Virus record (IMG/VR): IMGVR_UViG_3300042887_005614
Span: 1-20,479 of that record
Length of the DNA stretch: 20,479 bases
Reading direction: 5' to 3' (one strand)
Source: a virus
The notes under the pieces are model-generated. The model saw nothing but the letters and a program-made list of their open reading frames with translations, did not search any database and was not told the origin of the DNA. The stretch's first letter is position 1, and each line of letters opens with the position of its first letter. A program made the position numbers and the translations under genes. Of the stretch, positions 13,058 through 20,344 are shown one piece after another.

Positions 13058-13480
13058 TCAGGCGACCTGGCGGCCAACGGCGTCGTTCGATGGAACGGGG
13101 CCCTGTTCCATGCCGCGGCGGCGTTCCACACGATCGGCATCCGCGTCGGCATCGACGCGCGCGCTGCGCCCGGCGATTTCGAGCCAGATGTGCAGGGGCA
13201 GGACGACGAAGGGGGTTGCCCGGTCGCGCCACAGGAACAGCGCGTCATTGCGGCCGAGCCAGCGTTCCAGGGTGCGGAAGCCGCTGCCCTCGCCGCGGGC
13301 CTTGACCTCGGCCTTCACCGGCATAGGGCCACGGACGTACAGATCGACATCCGCTCCATTGCCCTGGTAGCGCAGGGCGCCCGAGAGCGGCACGCGCTCG
13401 GCGCGCAGGCCGGACTTCGCGTGGATCTCGACGATGGCGCGCTCGCGGCGCAGTCCCTTGTCGCGCGATGGCTTACCCAT
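13058..13480 (-). CDS. Holliday-junction-resolvase-like PD-(D/E)XK protein
   Basis: 140 aa. The basic N-terminus (MGKPSRDKGLRRERAIVEIH) is followed by ERVPLSGALRYQGNGADVDL and KAEVKAR. Glu14, Ser33, Asp46, and Glu58-x-Lys60 line up with the E...S...D...ExK pattern of Hjc-type archaeal/phage resolvases and related nucleases. It would cut branched DNA made during recombination-dependent replication. The last 35 or so residues (SARVDADADADRVERR and onward) look disordered. The ATG at 13480 overlaps the Cro-like gene's stop by 8 bases. Substrate choice cannot be told from sequence; a general nuclease of the VRR type is possible. Confidence 0.7.
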   Translation of the reverse strand: MGKPSRDKGLRRERAIVEIHAKSGLRAERVPLSGALRYQGNGADVDLYVRGPMPVKAEVKARGEGSGFRTLERWLGRNDALFLWRDRATPFVVLPLHIWLEIAGRSARVDADADADRVERRRGMEQGPVPSNDAVGRQVA

Positions 13481-13796
13481 GGTTGCGCCCCCTGCGGATG
13501 GATGCCAGTTCCGCCAGCAGCCGCTCATCCACGGGCCGGCCGGTCACCCGCGCGGCCTGCGCCACCGCCGACCAGTAGCGCGCCGGGATGCCCCTCTTGC
13601 GCCATGCCCGGACCGTGACAGCCTCGACTTCGAGCACCCGGGCGAGTTCGGTCGCACAGCGCCAGAGGCCAATCACCTCGGCAAAGTTCGCCGGAGGGAC
13701 AACCCAAGGCGCGTTGGAGGCGTGCGGCGCGCCAAGCCTGCCGGCAGTTCCGGTCGGCTTGGACGGGGCGCTGGGCGGGGGTGTGTTCGGGCTCAT
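13473..13796 (-). CDS. Cro-like helix-turn-helix regulator
   Basis: 107 aa. A Pro/Ser-rich N-terminus (1-35) precedes a single HTH at about 44-75: LWRCATELARVLEVEAVTVR, then AWRKRGIPARYWSAVAQAA. The W-KRG-IPA-YW pattern is typical of Cro/YdaS-type phage regulators. It is the first gene of the leftward operon and lies divergent from the CI-like repressor, the arrangement of a lambda-like cro. It should bind the inverted repeats at 13836-13895 and shut down cI. No strong ribosome-binding site is seen before the ATG at 13796, so translation may be weak or may begin elsewhere. Confidence 0.75.
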   Translation of the reverse strand: MSPNTPPPSAPSKPTGTAGRLGAPHASNAPWVVPPANFAEVIGLWRCATELARVLEVEAVTVRAWRKRGIPARYWSAVAQAARVTGRPVDERLLAELASIRRGRNHG

Positions 13797-13895
13797 GGCC
13801 GTAAGATACAAACTGGCGCGCGACGAAAACAAGACTTGTAATGCGACAAAATTAGAGCTACACAATTGCGCAGGAAGCGCTACATAGTGCAGCGC
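13797..13895. promoter_or_regulatory. Divergent cro-cI control region with candidate operators
   Basis: This 99-base region separates the Cro-like and CI-like genes. Candidate operators are TTGTAATGCGACAA (13836-13849, TTGT/ACAA arms), GAGCTACACAATTGCG (13855-13870), and GCGCTACATAGTGCAGCGC (13877-13895, GCGCT/AGCGC arms) ending just before the cI ATG. A TCTAAT box is read leftward at 13856-13851 and could be the -10 for the operon, though its -35 is poor. The stretch is AT-richer than its surroundings. Confidence 0.6.
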
Positions 13896-14663
13896 ATGGA
13901 ATCGACATCAGACCGGCTCAAGCGCATTCGCGAGGAAAAGGGCATCGGCAGCGGCGCCGAACTCGCCCGGCTTGCCAATGTTCCCGAGGCTACATACCGC
14001 GCCTATGAGAGTGGCCGGCGGCCGCTCACACCGCGCGCCGCCCGCGAATTGGCCGTCCCCCTGGGTGTGACCTGGCAGACCCTGCTGTTCGGCAAGGAGG
14101 CCGCGTCACTTGAGGGGGCGGTCACCACGGCGGAGCAGGCATCTGCACTCCTGGGGCTGCGGACCAGTCGTATCCCACCAGCACCCAAGGCGCGGCCAAT
14201 CGGCAATCTTGCCGCCGAAATCATCAGCATGGCCGGAGAATCCTGGGCATTGCTGCCGGTTTACGATGCGCGCGCCTCTGCTGGCCCAGGGCGCGAGATC
14301 GACAACGAGACCGTGCTCTATCGCATTGCCTTCCGCGAGGACTGGCTGCGCTCGGTCACCGCGGCACCTCTTGCCGACCTGGCGCTGATCGCCGTTGATG
14401 GCGACTCGATGGAACCGACCCTGCGCCAGGGTGACACGGTGCTGATCGACTTCGGCCAACGGCGACCGCAGCGAAAGGACGGTATCTACGTCATCCGCAC
14501 CGACGGCGGCTTGCAGGTAAAGCGGCTGCAGGTCGAGGTCGCGAAGAACCGACTCTCCATCCTGTCAGACAACCAGCACTACGAGGCGCAGCACGGGGTC
14601 AGCCCCGACGATATCACGGTCGTCGGTCGGGCGATCTGGCTTGGGCGACAGATCGGGTCGTAA
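13896..14663 (+). CDS. CI-like phage repressor (XRE HTH + S24 LexA-type peptidase)
   Basis: 255 aa. The N-terminal XRE HTH runs from about 6-60 (SDRLKRIREEKGIGSGAELA, then NVPEATYRAYESGRRPLTP). The C-terminal S24 peptidase domain has the catalytic pair Ser171 (DGDSMEPTLRQGD) and Lys209 (LQVKRLQ). An Ala129-Gly130 bond in ARASAGPG lies where LexA-type proteins cleave themselves, so RecA-triggered self-cleavage and induction by DNA damage are plausible. It would hold the leftward operon silent in the lysogen and may regulate itself through the operator overlapping its start. The ATG at 13896 is preferred to a TTG at 13866 because the HTH begins there. No clear ribosome-binding site is seen. Confidence 0.88.
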   Translation: MESTSDRLKRIREEKGIGSGAELARLANVPEATYRAYESGRRPLTPRAARELAVPLGVTWQTLLFGKEAASLEGAVTTAEQASALLGLRTSRIPPAPKARPIGNLAAEIISMAGESWALLPVYDARASAGPGREIDNETVLYRIAFREDWLRSVTAAPLADLALIAVDGDSMEPTLRQGDTVLIDFGQRRPQRKDGIYVIRTDGGLQVKRLQVEVAKNRLSILSDNQHYEAQHGVSPDDITVVGRAIWLGRQIGS

Positions 14664-14690
14664 CGCACTGAATCTGCTGCGCCGAACGTA

Positions 14691-14747
14691 GCGCTACAAA
14701 ATCGCACTCCCGCGGCGGTCGCGGCGATGTGTATCGTTAAGCGATGC
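14691..14747 (+). promoter_or_regulatory. Candidate operator/promoter before the recombinase cassette
   Basis: GCGCTACAAAATCGCA (14691-14706) matches GAGCTACACAATTGCG in the cro-cI region at 12 of 16 positions, and shares GCGCTACA with the operator at 13877. A second inverted repeat, GTATCG-N5-CGATGC (14731-14747), overlaps the first ATG of the next gene. This suggests the phage repressor also controls the integration cassette. No convincing -35/-10 pair was identified. Confidence 0.45.
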
Positions 14748-14968
14748 ACGCTATGAATCGCCCTTCGATTGTTGCCCCGACCCACCTGCCGCCCGACCTC
14801 CACGAGGTTTGCGCCATCCTCGCCCTGGGCATCCTGCGGCTGCGCAGCCGCATGGCCGCGGAAAGTGCAAACACCTCCGCCCGGGCTCGGGAGCGTGGAG
14901 ACATTCGCCTACACTCCACCGCCCGGCAGCGCGTCCATGCGAACCCGAAGAGAAAGGGAGTCGCATGA
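14744..14968 (+). CDS. Small conserved protein of the recombinase cassette, 74 aa
   Basis: The function is unknown. The core is a helix (LPPDLHEVCAILALGILRLR) followed by a basic tail ending RQRVHANPKRKGVA. The same short protein pattern is often seen immediately before DUF2924 and a serine recombinase. Its stop overlaps the DUF2924 start as ATGA. ATGs at 14744 and 14753 are both possible; neither has a strong ribosome-binding site, and the first lies inside an inverted repeat, so a bound regulator could block translation or transcription. It may be an accessory factor for recombination direction, which is inference from position only. Confidence 0.65.
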   Translation: MHAMNRPSIVAPTHLPPDLHEVCAILALGILRLRSRMAAESANTSARARERGDIRLHSTARQRVHANPKRKGVA

Positions 14969-15435
14969 CCACGTTGATCACTTCCATCCCCAAGGACACG
15001 GTCCTGGCCCGGCTGGCCGCGCTGCACGCCATGCCGATCGCACAGCTGAAGCAGCAATGGCGCGACCTGTTCGGCAAGGAGCCGCCGCCCTTCAGTCGGA
15101 CCTATATCCAGAGCCGGCTGGCCTACCGGATACAGGAACTCGCTTATGGCGGGCTGAAGCCGGAGACGGTGGCGAAGCTGGAAACCATCGGCGAGCAGTT
15201 GGACGGCGGCAACGTCATCATCCGCCGGATCCGCCACCAAGATAAGCCGATTGCCGGCACCAGGCTGATCCGCGAGTGGAAGGGGGTGCAGCACACTGTG
15301 ACCGTGCTCGCCAACGGCTATGAGTGGGAGGGCCGGCCTTACCAGTCGCTCTCGGCCGTCGCTCGCGCCATCACCGGCACCAGGTGGAACGGCTTCACCT
15401 TCTTCGGCCTCAAGAACCAGCGGGGGGTGGCATGA
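14965..15435 (+). CDS. DUF2924 domain protein
   Basis: 156 aa. The family pattern is clear: a LARLAALHAMPIAQLKQQWR helix, DLFGKEPPPFSRTYIQSRLA, AYRIQELAYGGL, then GTRLIREWKGVQHTVTVL, GYEWEGRPYQSLSAVARAIT and GTRWNGFTFFGL. The C-terminal part resembles small DNA-binding domains found in phage proteins. DUF2924 genes lie directly before serine recombinases in many alphaproteobacteria, and the protein is a reasonable candidate for an accessory or directionality factor, though this is unproven. The ATG at 14965 has GGGAG upstream and overlaps the previous stop (ATGA). Its own stop overlaps the recombinase start in the same way. Confidence 0.88.
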   Translation: MTTLITSIPKDTVLARLAALHAMPIAQLKQQWRDLFGKEPPPFSRTYIQSRLAYRIQELAYGGLKPETVAKLETIGEQLDGGNVIIRRIRHQDKPIAGTRLIREWKGVQHTVTVLANGYEWEGRPYQSLSAVARAITGTRWNGFTFFGLKNQRGVA

Positions 15436-16766
15436 GCAAGAAACCCGCGGCCGCAGCGCCGGTGCGCAAGATCCGCTGCGCCATCTACACCCGCAAGAGC
15501 ACTGACGAGGGACTGGACAAGGAGTTCAACACGCTGGACGCCCAGCGCGATGCCTGTGCTGCCTACATTGCCAGCCAGCGGCACGAGGGTTGGATCGAGG
15601 TCCCCGACTACTACGACGATGGCGGCTATTCCGGCGGCACCCTGGAGCGTCCGGCGCTGAAGCGGCTGCTGGCCGACATCGAGCAAGGGCGGATCGATGT
15701 CATTGCCGTTTATAAGATTGACAGGCTCAGCCGCTCGCTGATGGATTTTGCGAAGCTCGTCGAGACCATGGAGGCACACGGCGTCACGTTTGTCAGTATC
15801 ACTCAGTCGTTTAACACAACGACCTCGATGGGTCGGCTAACGCTGAACATTCTTCTGAGCTTTGCCCAGTACGAAAGAGAGATTATTGGGGAGCGCATTC
15901 GCGACAAGTTCGCTGCCTCCCGCGCCAGGGGCATGTGGATGGGCGGCAAGGTGCCGCTGGGCTACCGGGTCGAGGCTCGCAAGCTCCTGGTGGTTGAGAG
16001 CGAGGCGCGGCAGGTGCGGGCGATCTTCGAGCGTTTCCTCGTGCTGCGGTCGGCGACGAAGCTGGCCAAGGAACTGCGGCAGCAGGGCGTCGTGTCCAAG
16101 ACCGGGGCCGAGATTGACAAGGGCTACCTCTATCGGCTCCTGGCCAACCGGACCTACCTCGGCGACGCACCGCACAAGGGTAAGATTCACGCCGGCGAGC
16201 ATGAGGCCATCGTGTCACAGGAACTGTGGGACAGGGCGCACGCCGTGCTGCAGGTCAGCCCCAGGGTTCGGGCCAACCAGGCCCGGGCGCAGTCGCCGGC
16301 GTTGCTGAAGGGGCGGATCTTCGGGCTGGATGGTCGGGCCCTGTCGCCGACGCACACGCGCAAGGGTGGCAAGCAATACCGCTATTACGTGGCGCAGGTG
16401 GTGCTGAAGGACCAGGAGACACAGAACCCAGACCTTGTGCGCCGCATCGCCGCAGCCGAGATCGAGCAGGTCGTGCTGGCCCAGGTCCGGGCCTTGGTGC
16501 GGCAGCCGGAGGTGATCGTGGGCACGTGGAGGGCGGCCCGTGAGGAGGCACCTGACGTGACCGAGGCCGAGATTCGCGAGGCGCTGGAGAACCTGGAGCC
16601 GATGTGGGAGGAGCTGTTCCCCGCCGAGCAGGCGCGGCTGGTGCAACTTCTAGTGGAGCGGGTGACGGTCGGGCCGACCGGGGCGGACATCAAGCTCCGG
16701 GTCGACGGGCTGTCGAGCCTGGTGCGGGACCTGCGGGGTAGCGGCGCCATGCGGGAGGCCGCGTGA
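15432..16766 (+). CDS. Large serine recombinase (integrase)
   Basis: 444 aa. The N-terminal resolvase domain (about 12-165) has the nucleophile Ser23 in YTRKSTDEG, then TLDAQRDAC and the DRLSRS motif at 97-102. The recombinase domain follows (about 175-285; PLGYRVEARKLLVVE, with GYLYRLLANRTYLGD). The usual zinc-ribbon segment is present in outline (LLKGRIFGLDGRALSPTHTR) but lacks the cysteines of phiC31-type enzymes, as in other DUF2924-linked recombinases. The C-terminus is short, without a long coiled coil. It should catalyse integration and excision through a covalent serine-DNA link. The ATG overlaps the DUF2924 stop (ATGA), and its stop overlaps the next start (TGATG). Confidence 0.92.
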   Translation: MSKKPAAAAPVRKIRCAIYTRKSTDEGLDKEFNTLDAQRDACAAYIASQRHEGWIEVPDYYDDGGYSGGTLERPALKRLLADIEQGRIDVIAVYKIDRLSRSLMDFAKLVETMEAHGVTFVSITQSFNTTTSMGRLTLNILLSFAQYEREIIGERIRDKFAASRARGMWMGGKVPLGYRVEARKLLVVESEARQVRAIFERFLVLRSATKLAKELRQQGVVSKTGAEIDKGYLYRLLANRTYLGDAPHKGKIHAGEHEAIVSQELWDRAHAVLQVSPRVRANQARAQSPALLKGRIFGLDGRALSPTHTRKGGKQYRYYVAQVVLKDQETQNPDLVRRIAAAEIEQVVLAQVRALVRQPEVIVGTWRAAREEAPDVTEAEIREALENLEPMWEELFPAEQARLVQLLVERVTVGPTGADIKLRVDGLSSLVRDLRGSGAMREAA

Positions 16767-17158
16767 TGGCGGAGACGGTCACGGTGCGGGTGCCGCTGGC
16801 AATCCGGAAGCGTGGTGGGCGGAAAGTGGTGGTGTCGCCGGATGGGTCGGTGTTGCCGACCGCGCCGCGAAACGTGGTCACCAACGCCGATCCGTCGCTG
16901 CTGAAGGCGCTGGGGCGGGCGTTCCGCTGGAAGCGAATGCTCGAAGACGGGACCTTCGCTTCAGTGTCAGACATTGCTCGGGTCGAAAAGATCGACCGAG
17001 GCTATGCCGGCAGTGTCCTGCGGCTTACGCTGCTGGCGCCAGATCTAATCGAGGCGATCCTCGAAGGGCGGGCGGGCCAGGAGGTGACCTTGCCTCGCCT
17101 AGTCGAACCCTGGCCCCTCATCTGGCAGGATCAGAAAGCCGCCTTTGACGCCAGGTGA
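16766..17158 (+). CDS. HTH protein coupled to the recombinase
   Basis: 130 aa. The basic N-terminus (RVPLAIRKRGGRKVVVSPDG) leads to a KALGRAFRWKRMLEDG helix. A helix-turn-helix follows at about 65-90 (FASVSDIARVEKIDRGYAGS, then VLRLTLLAPD). The same block is found at the C-terminus of some serine recombinases and in separate proteins after them, so it probably supplies DNA binding for the complex that the short recombinase lacks. The ATG shares its A with the recombinase TGA. It is the last gene of the cassette and ends 56 bases before the restriction-gene remnant. The role is inference; the gene itself is clear. Confidence 0.75.
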   Translation: MAETVTVRVPLAIRKRGGRKVVVSPDGSVLPTAPRNVVTNADPSLLKALGRAFRWKRMLEDGTFASVSDIARVEKIDRGYAGSVLRLTLLAPDLIEAILEGRAGQEVTLPRLVEPWPLIWQDQKAAFDAR

Positions 17159-17214
17159 TGTTGCCACTCCGCTCCGGTAGTGCACATCCAAGGCGATCCT
17201 GGCACACTCCCCCT

Positions 17215-17617
17215 ATGCCGGCCGCCGTCATCGACAACCCGATTCTGAATAGCCCCTTCGCCGAGCCCTCCAGCCATTGGGAGCTCGACGAGAACGGCAT
17301 TCCGACCGGGATCATCGCCAATGGCCGGCGCCGCAGCGAGTTCATCGTCCCGGTCCCACCCCCCAAGCACAAAGTAGCTGCCCAGGCGTCGCTCGGCCTC
17401 GAGGACGAGTACGGCAAGCGACAGGCCAATGACTACATCAACGAAATCCGTGGCAAGGTCGCGCAATGGCGCACCCTTGGCGACCAGGGGCTGCGCCCCC
17501 TGGGCCAGCCTCTACCGCACCGAAAGCCGCCCCTTCGCCAAGCCAAAATCGGGCCGGATCGCGGTAAAGGTGATCAACCACTACGGCGACGAGGCTATGA
17601 GGGTGTTTAGGACATGA
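17215..17617 (+). pseudogene. Remnant of a BPTD_3080-type restriction endonuclease (internally deleted, frameshifted)
   Basis: The first 85 or so codons (MPAAVIDNPILNSPFAEPSS, GRRRSEFIVPVPPPK, YINEIRGKVAQWRTLG) match the N-terminus of the large type III-like restriction/helicase proteins called BPTD_3080. From about 17501, in the +1 frame, WASLYRTESRPFAKPKSGRI then AVKVINHYGDEAMRVFRT matches the end of the same family, stopping at 17617. Intact members are far longer and carry the helicase and nuclease domains, all missing here. The junction (17482-17501) holds a GGGGC-TGC-GCCCC palindrome. Read in the first frame, translation ends at 17610. The product would be inactive. The family match is from recall of both conserved ends and is moderately sure. 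Confidence 0.7.
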
Positions 17618-19080
17618 GCGGTATCTGGTCTCGCGTCCGTGACGGTGTGCATGCGGCCAAAGAGGCAGCACAGGAAGCTGCGACGGTGACGACGCTGCGA
17701 GTCGCGGTGACTGGATTGAGCCGCTCAGGGAAAACCGTATTTCTGGTTTCGTTGATCAGCAATCTGCTCGCGATGGGCCGCAACGGGCCCGACGGCAGGC
17801 ACAATACACTGCCGGAGCTCGCCAAAATCCTACGTGCTGATGACGGCACATCTCGCCTGTTGAGCGTCGAGATCGAGCCCACCGGCACGCAAGCGATTCC
17901 GCGGTTTCCGTATGAGGCCTACCGCGATGGCATCACCGACGGCTCCGCCCCCACCTGGCCCCCTTTCACCGACCGACCCGCCTTCATCACGCTGCGGCTG
18001 CGCCTGGCGCCGAAAAGCAAGTTTGAACGCTTTCGCAGCACCTTGCTCGGTGCGCAGGAGGTCCGGCTAGAGCTACTCGACTACCCTGGCGAGTGGCTCG
18101 TCGACCTGCCGCTGCTCGAACAATCCTATGAAGTCTGGTCGGCGGAGACGATCGGCCTCCTGCATCGAGCGGAACGGAATTCGTTTGCCGGGCCATTCCT
18201 ACAGTTCCTCGCGGCCCTCAACAGGGGGGCGGTGGCCGATGAGAAGCTGGCTACGCATGGCTTCTCACTCTACCGACAGGTACTAAAGCAATGCAGAGAG
18301 GAGGCGGGCCTGCGCTGGCTCCAGCCCGGCCGCTTCCTTATGCCTGGTCCCTGGGGCGAAGTGCCGATGATGCACTTTTTCCCATGGAGCGGCGCGCCTG
18401 AGCCTCCCCGCGGCTCTCTGGGAGCGCTGTTGCGCGATCGCTTCGATGCCTACAAGAAGGACATCTCCGAAACCTTCTTCAAGCCCTACTTCAGTTCCTT
18501 CGATCGTCAGATCGTCCTCGTCGATCTGCTTGGTGCGATCTGGGCCGGCAAGGCTGCATTCGACGATACGCAGCATGCGGTGTCAGCGATTGGCTCAACT
18601 TATCGGCGGCTTCTAGAAGGTGGAGTGCTAAGCCGCCACAAGATTACCCATGTTGCGTTTGCGGCGACCAAGTCCGATCACGTGGACGATCTTCAGCGGA
18701 ACAACCTCAAGCACCTTCTCAATCACGTGGTCATGGCTGATGCGCCGCCGGGTCCGCGCCCTGCTCGCATCTCGTTTCACCAGATGTGCGCAGTCCGGTG
18801 CACCGAGGATGCCGAGGCGATTCCAGTCGATGGAGAGGCGGTAGACGCTGATCGTCCCGTTAGGCGTGTCGTTATGGGAACGCGGCTGGGCGAAGATGTG
18901 AGGAGGGCGTTCAGCCCGGGCGTGATCCCCTCGGGAGCCATACAGGACAGCTACTGGGACAGTCCCTATCTTGTGCTCCCGATCCTCCGGCCGCCCGAAC
19001 TCAAGGCCGGCGGAGCGCATCCCATTGTCCATATCAACATGGACGAAGTACTTGCGACTGTCCTGGAGGGCGCGCTGTGA
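17614..19080 (+). CDS. ycjX: YcjX-family P-loop GTPase (DUF463)
   Basis: 488 aa, the usual family length. Walker A is GLSRSGKT at 34-41 (VTGLSRSGKTVFLVSLISNL), followed by LLDYPGEWLVDLPLL (a G3-like DxxG segment), FFPWSGAPEPPRGSL, VLVDLLGAIWAG, HVAFAATKSDHVDDLQR (the late nucleotide-specificity segment), SYWDSPYLVLPILRPP and a closing INMDEVLATVLEGAL. YcjX proteins are stress-linked nucleotide-binding proteins whose cellular task is not settled. The gene forms a pair with ycjF (GTGA overlap) and reads as host chromosome, with apparently lower GC than the phage genes. Its ATG overlaps the stop of the restriction-gene remnant (ATGA), so its native promoter may be lost or lie further upstream. 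Confidence 0.93.
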   Translation: MSGIWSRVRDGVHAAKEAAQEAATVTTLRVAVTGLSRSGKTVFLVSLISNLLAMGRNGPDGRHNTLPELAKILRADDGTSRLLSVEIEPTGTQAIPRFPYEAYRDGITDGSAPTWPPFTDRPAFITLRLRLAPKSKFERFRSTLLGAQEVRLELLDYPGEWLVDLPLLEQSYEVWSAETIGLLHRAERNSFAGPFLQFLAALNRGAVADEKLATHGFSLYRQVLKQCREEAGLRWLQPGRFLMPGPWGEVPMMHFFPWSGAPEPPRGSLGALLRDRFDAYKKDISETFFKPYFSSFDRQIVLVDLLGAIWAGKAAFDDTQHAVSAIGSTYRRLLEGGVLSRHKITHVAFAATKSDHVDDLQRNNLKHLLNHVVMADAPPGPRPARISFHQMCAVRCTEDAEAIPVDGEAVDADRPVRRVVMGTRLGEDVRRAFSPGVIPSGAIQDSYWDSPYLVLPILRPPELKAGGAHPIVHINMDEVLATVLEGAL

Positions 19081-20000
19081 GCGGTCGCAGAGGTTTCCTA
19101 GATGAACCAGCCCCTCTGACGCCGCCTCCGGCCCAGCAAGAAGCGCCAGCGGTGGGACCAGGAGCAAGAGGATGGATAGACGGCAGTGAAATTCGACCGG
19201 GCCCAGTGCGCCATGAAGAGCCCCAACTCGAAGCAGTCGATGTAACCGAGAGTGCAGCTGGTTCGGCAAAGGCGCTAACGTGTTCTATCCTGGGCTTGTT
19301 GGTAGTCGCCATTTTTGCAAGCCTCGGGAACTCGCTGATCCTGGCATTCCAGCAGGCCCCGGCTTGGGGAGCCGCGCTTGCCTTGGTCGTGGCCCTGCTA
19401 CTCGGCACACTGACATGGGCTATCTGGCGCGAATGGCGAGGATACATCGCCCTAGGGCTCGTTGAGTCTGTTCGGCGAGAGTTCAAAAATAACGATAGAG
19501 CAGTGGTCCAAGCGGTAGCTCTGTCATGGTTGCGTGCCATCCACCGGTCTGACTTGACCGAACAGGTGATTGGCAAGGCCACCGACGCAGACACGGTGCG
19601 CGCACTCCTTCGTGGCGGGCCGATCAAAGACTTGGAAGACCGCACCGCCCAGATTGGACGCGCATATGGGCTTCGCGTCTTGGCTGCGACCGCCGTTTGT
19701 CCTTGGCCTGGTTTGGACGGCCTTATCGTTGTCTGGCAGTCGCTCCGTCTGGTGAGGCAGATTGCGACCATACATGGCCTCCGGCCAGGCACGGTCGGTT
19801 CTGCGGCATTGCTGAGACGTGCAGCAATGGATTCGGGCACCGTGGTTGCAACCGATCTGGCCGTGACCGCAGTCGTAGACGGACTTTTGAGTTCTCAATG
19901 GATTGGTGGACTTGCAGGTCAGGCTGCTGGATCTGCGGTCGCTGCCCGGCGGATCGTTCGGTTGGCATTGGTCACAGGGGCGTATTGTCGGCCGCTTTGA
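19077..20000 (+). CDS. ycjF: YcjF-family inner membrane protein (DUF697)
   Basis: 307 aa. The cytoplasmic Pro/Glu-rich N-terminus (1-65) is followed by two membrane segments (about 68-90 and 95-117), then a DUF697-like C-terminal region with GRAYGLRVLAATAVCPWPGL, WQSLRLVRQIATIHGLRPG, TDLAVTAVVDGLL and AGQAAGSAVAARRIVRL, the last a small-residue-rich hydrophobic stretch. It is the usual partner of ycjX, and its GTG start overlaps that stop (GTGA). The role is unknown; it is thought to act with YcjX at the inner membrane. It is a host gene by family and by its composition. No clear terminator follows on this strand. Confidence 0.9.
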   Translation: MSGRRGFLDEPAPLTPPPAQQEAPAVGPGARGWIDGSEIRPGPVRHEEPQLEAVDVTESAAGSAKALTCSILGLLVVAIFASLGNSLILAFQQAPAWGAALALVVALLLGTLTWAIWREWRGYIALGLVESVRREFKNNDRAVVQAVALSWLRAIHRSDLTEQVIGKATDADTVRALLRGGPIKDLEDRTAQIGRAYGLRVLAATAVCPWPGLDGLIVVWQSLRLVRQIATIHGLRPGTVGSAALLRRAAMDSGTVVATDLAVTAVVDGLLSSQWIGGLAGQAAGSAVAARRIVRLALVTGAYCRPL

Positions 20001-20274
20001 GGCGAGGACACCACTTGGCATCCCGTGTTGGCGGTCGGCACGAGCGGCTGAAAGAAACCGACAGCTTGGGGCATTGGAGAAAGTCAGAGGCGGGGACCTA
20101 TCGCCGATCGGGTGATTCGCTCAACCAGTATTTGTTTATTTCGAAAAAAGCGCGCAGTTTCAATTCGCTGGAACCTTGTCGGGTGATCTGCCGACCCCCA
20201 AGCTTCGGAGAGAAATGCCCCTCCGGAGAGCGAAAATGGGGTTCTGGCCACCGCAACACCCCCAACCCCACGCG
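20001..20274. other. Intergenic region without a recognisable gene
   Basis: Nothing here is convincing as coding. It holds a lower-GC patch around 20128-20165 (TTGTTTATTTCGAAAAAAGC) and a direct repeat of CGGAGAG followed by GAAA at about 20205-20235. No attachment-site core could be recognised, because the other end of the element is outside the window. Confidence 0.5.
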
Positions 20275-20299
20275 AAAAACCCCCAAATATCTTGGGGTT
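20275..20299 (-). terminator. Rho-independent terminator of the tRNA-Gly gene
   Basis: Read leftward, the sequence is AACCCCAAGATATTTGGGGG followed by TTTTT. CCCCAA pairs with TTGGGG around a short loop, and five U residues follow. It lies about 45 bases after the 3' end of the tRNA gene on the same strand, as expected for a single-gene tRNA transcript. Confidence 0.8.
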
Positions 20300-20344
20300 C
20301 TAGGTGGCGTGACCGCCTGGAGAGAATGGTGGAGTGGTGGCGAC

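Noticed and set aside
11535-13618. Plus-strand frames opposite the ATPase, unknown and resolvase-like genes
   Set aside because: Same reason: no ribosome-binding sites in context, low-complexity translation, and the opposite strand is well supported.
20098-20286. Small leftward frames between the tRNA and ycjF
   Set aside because: They run through the tRNA terminator or have no ribosome-binding site, and show no conserved pattern.
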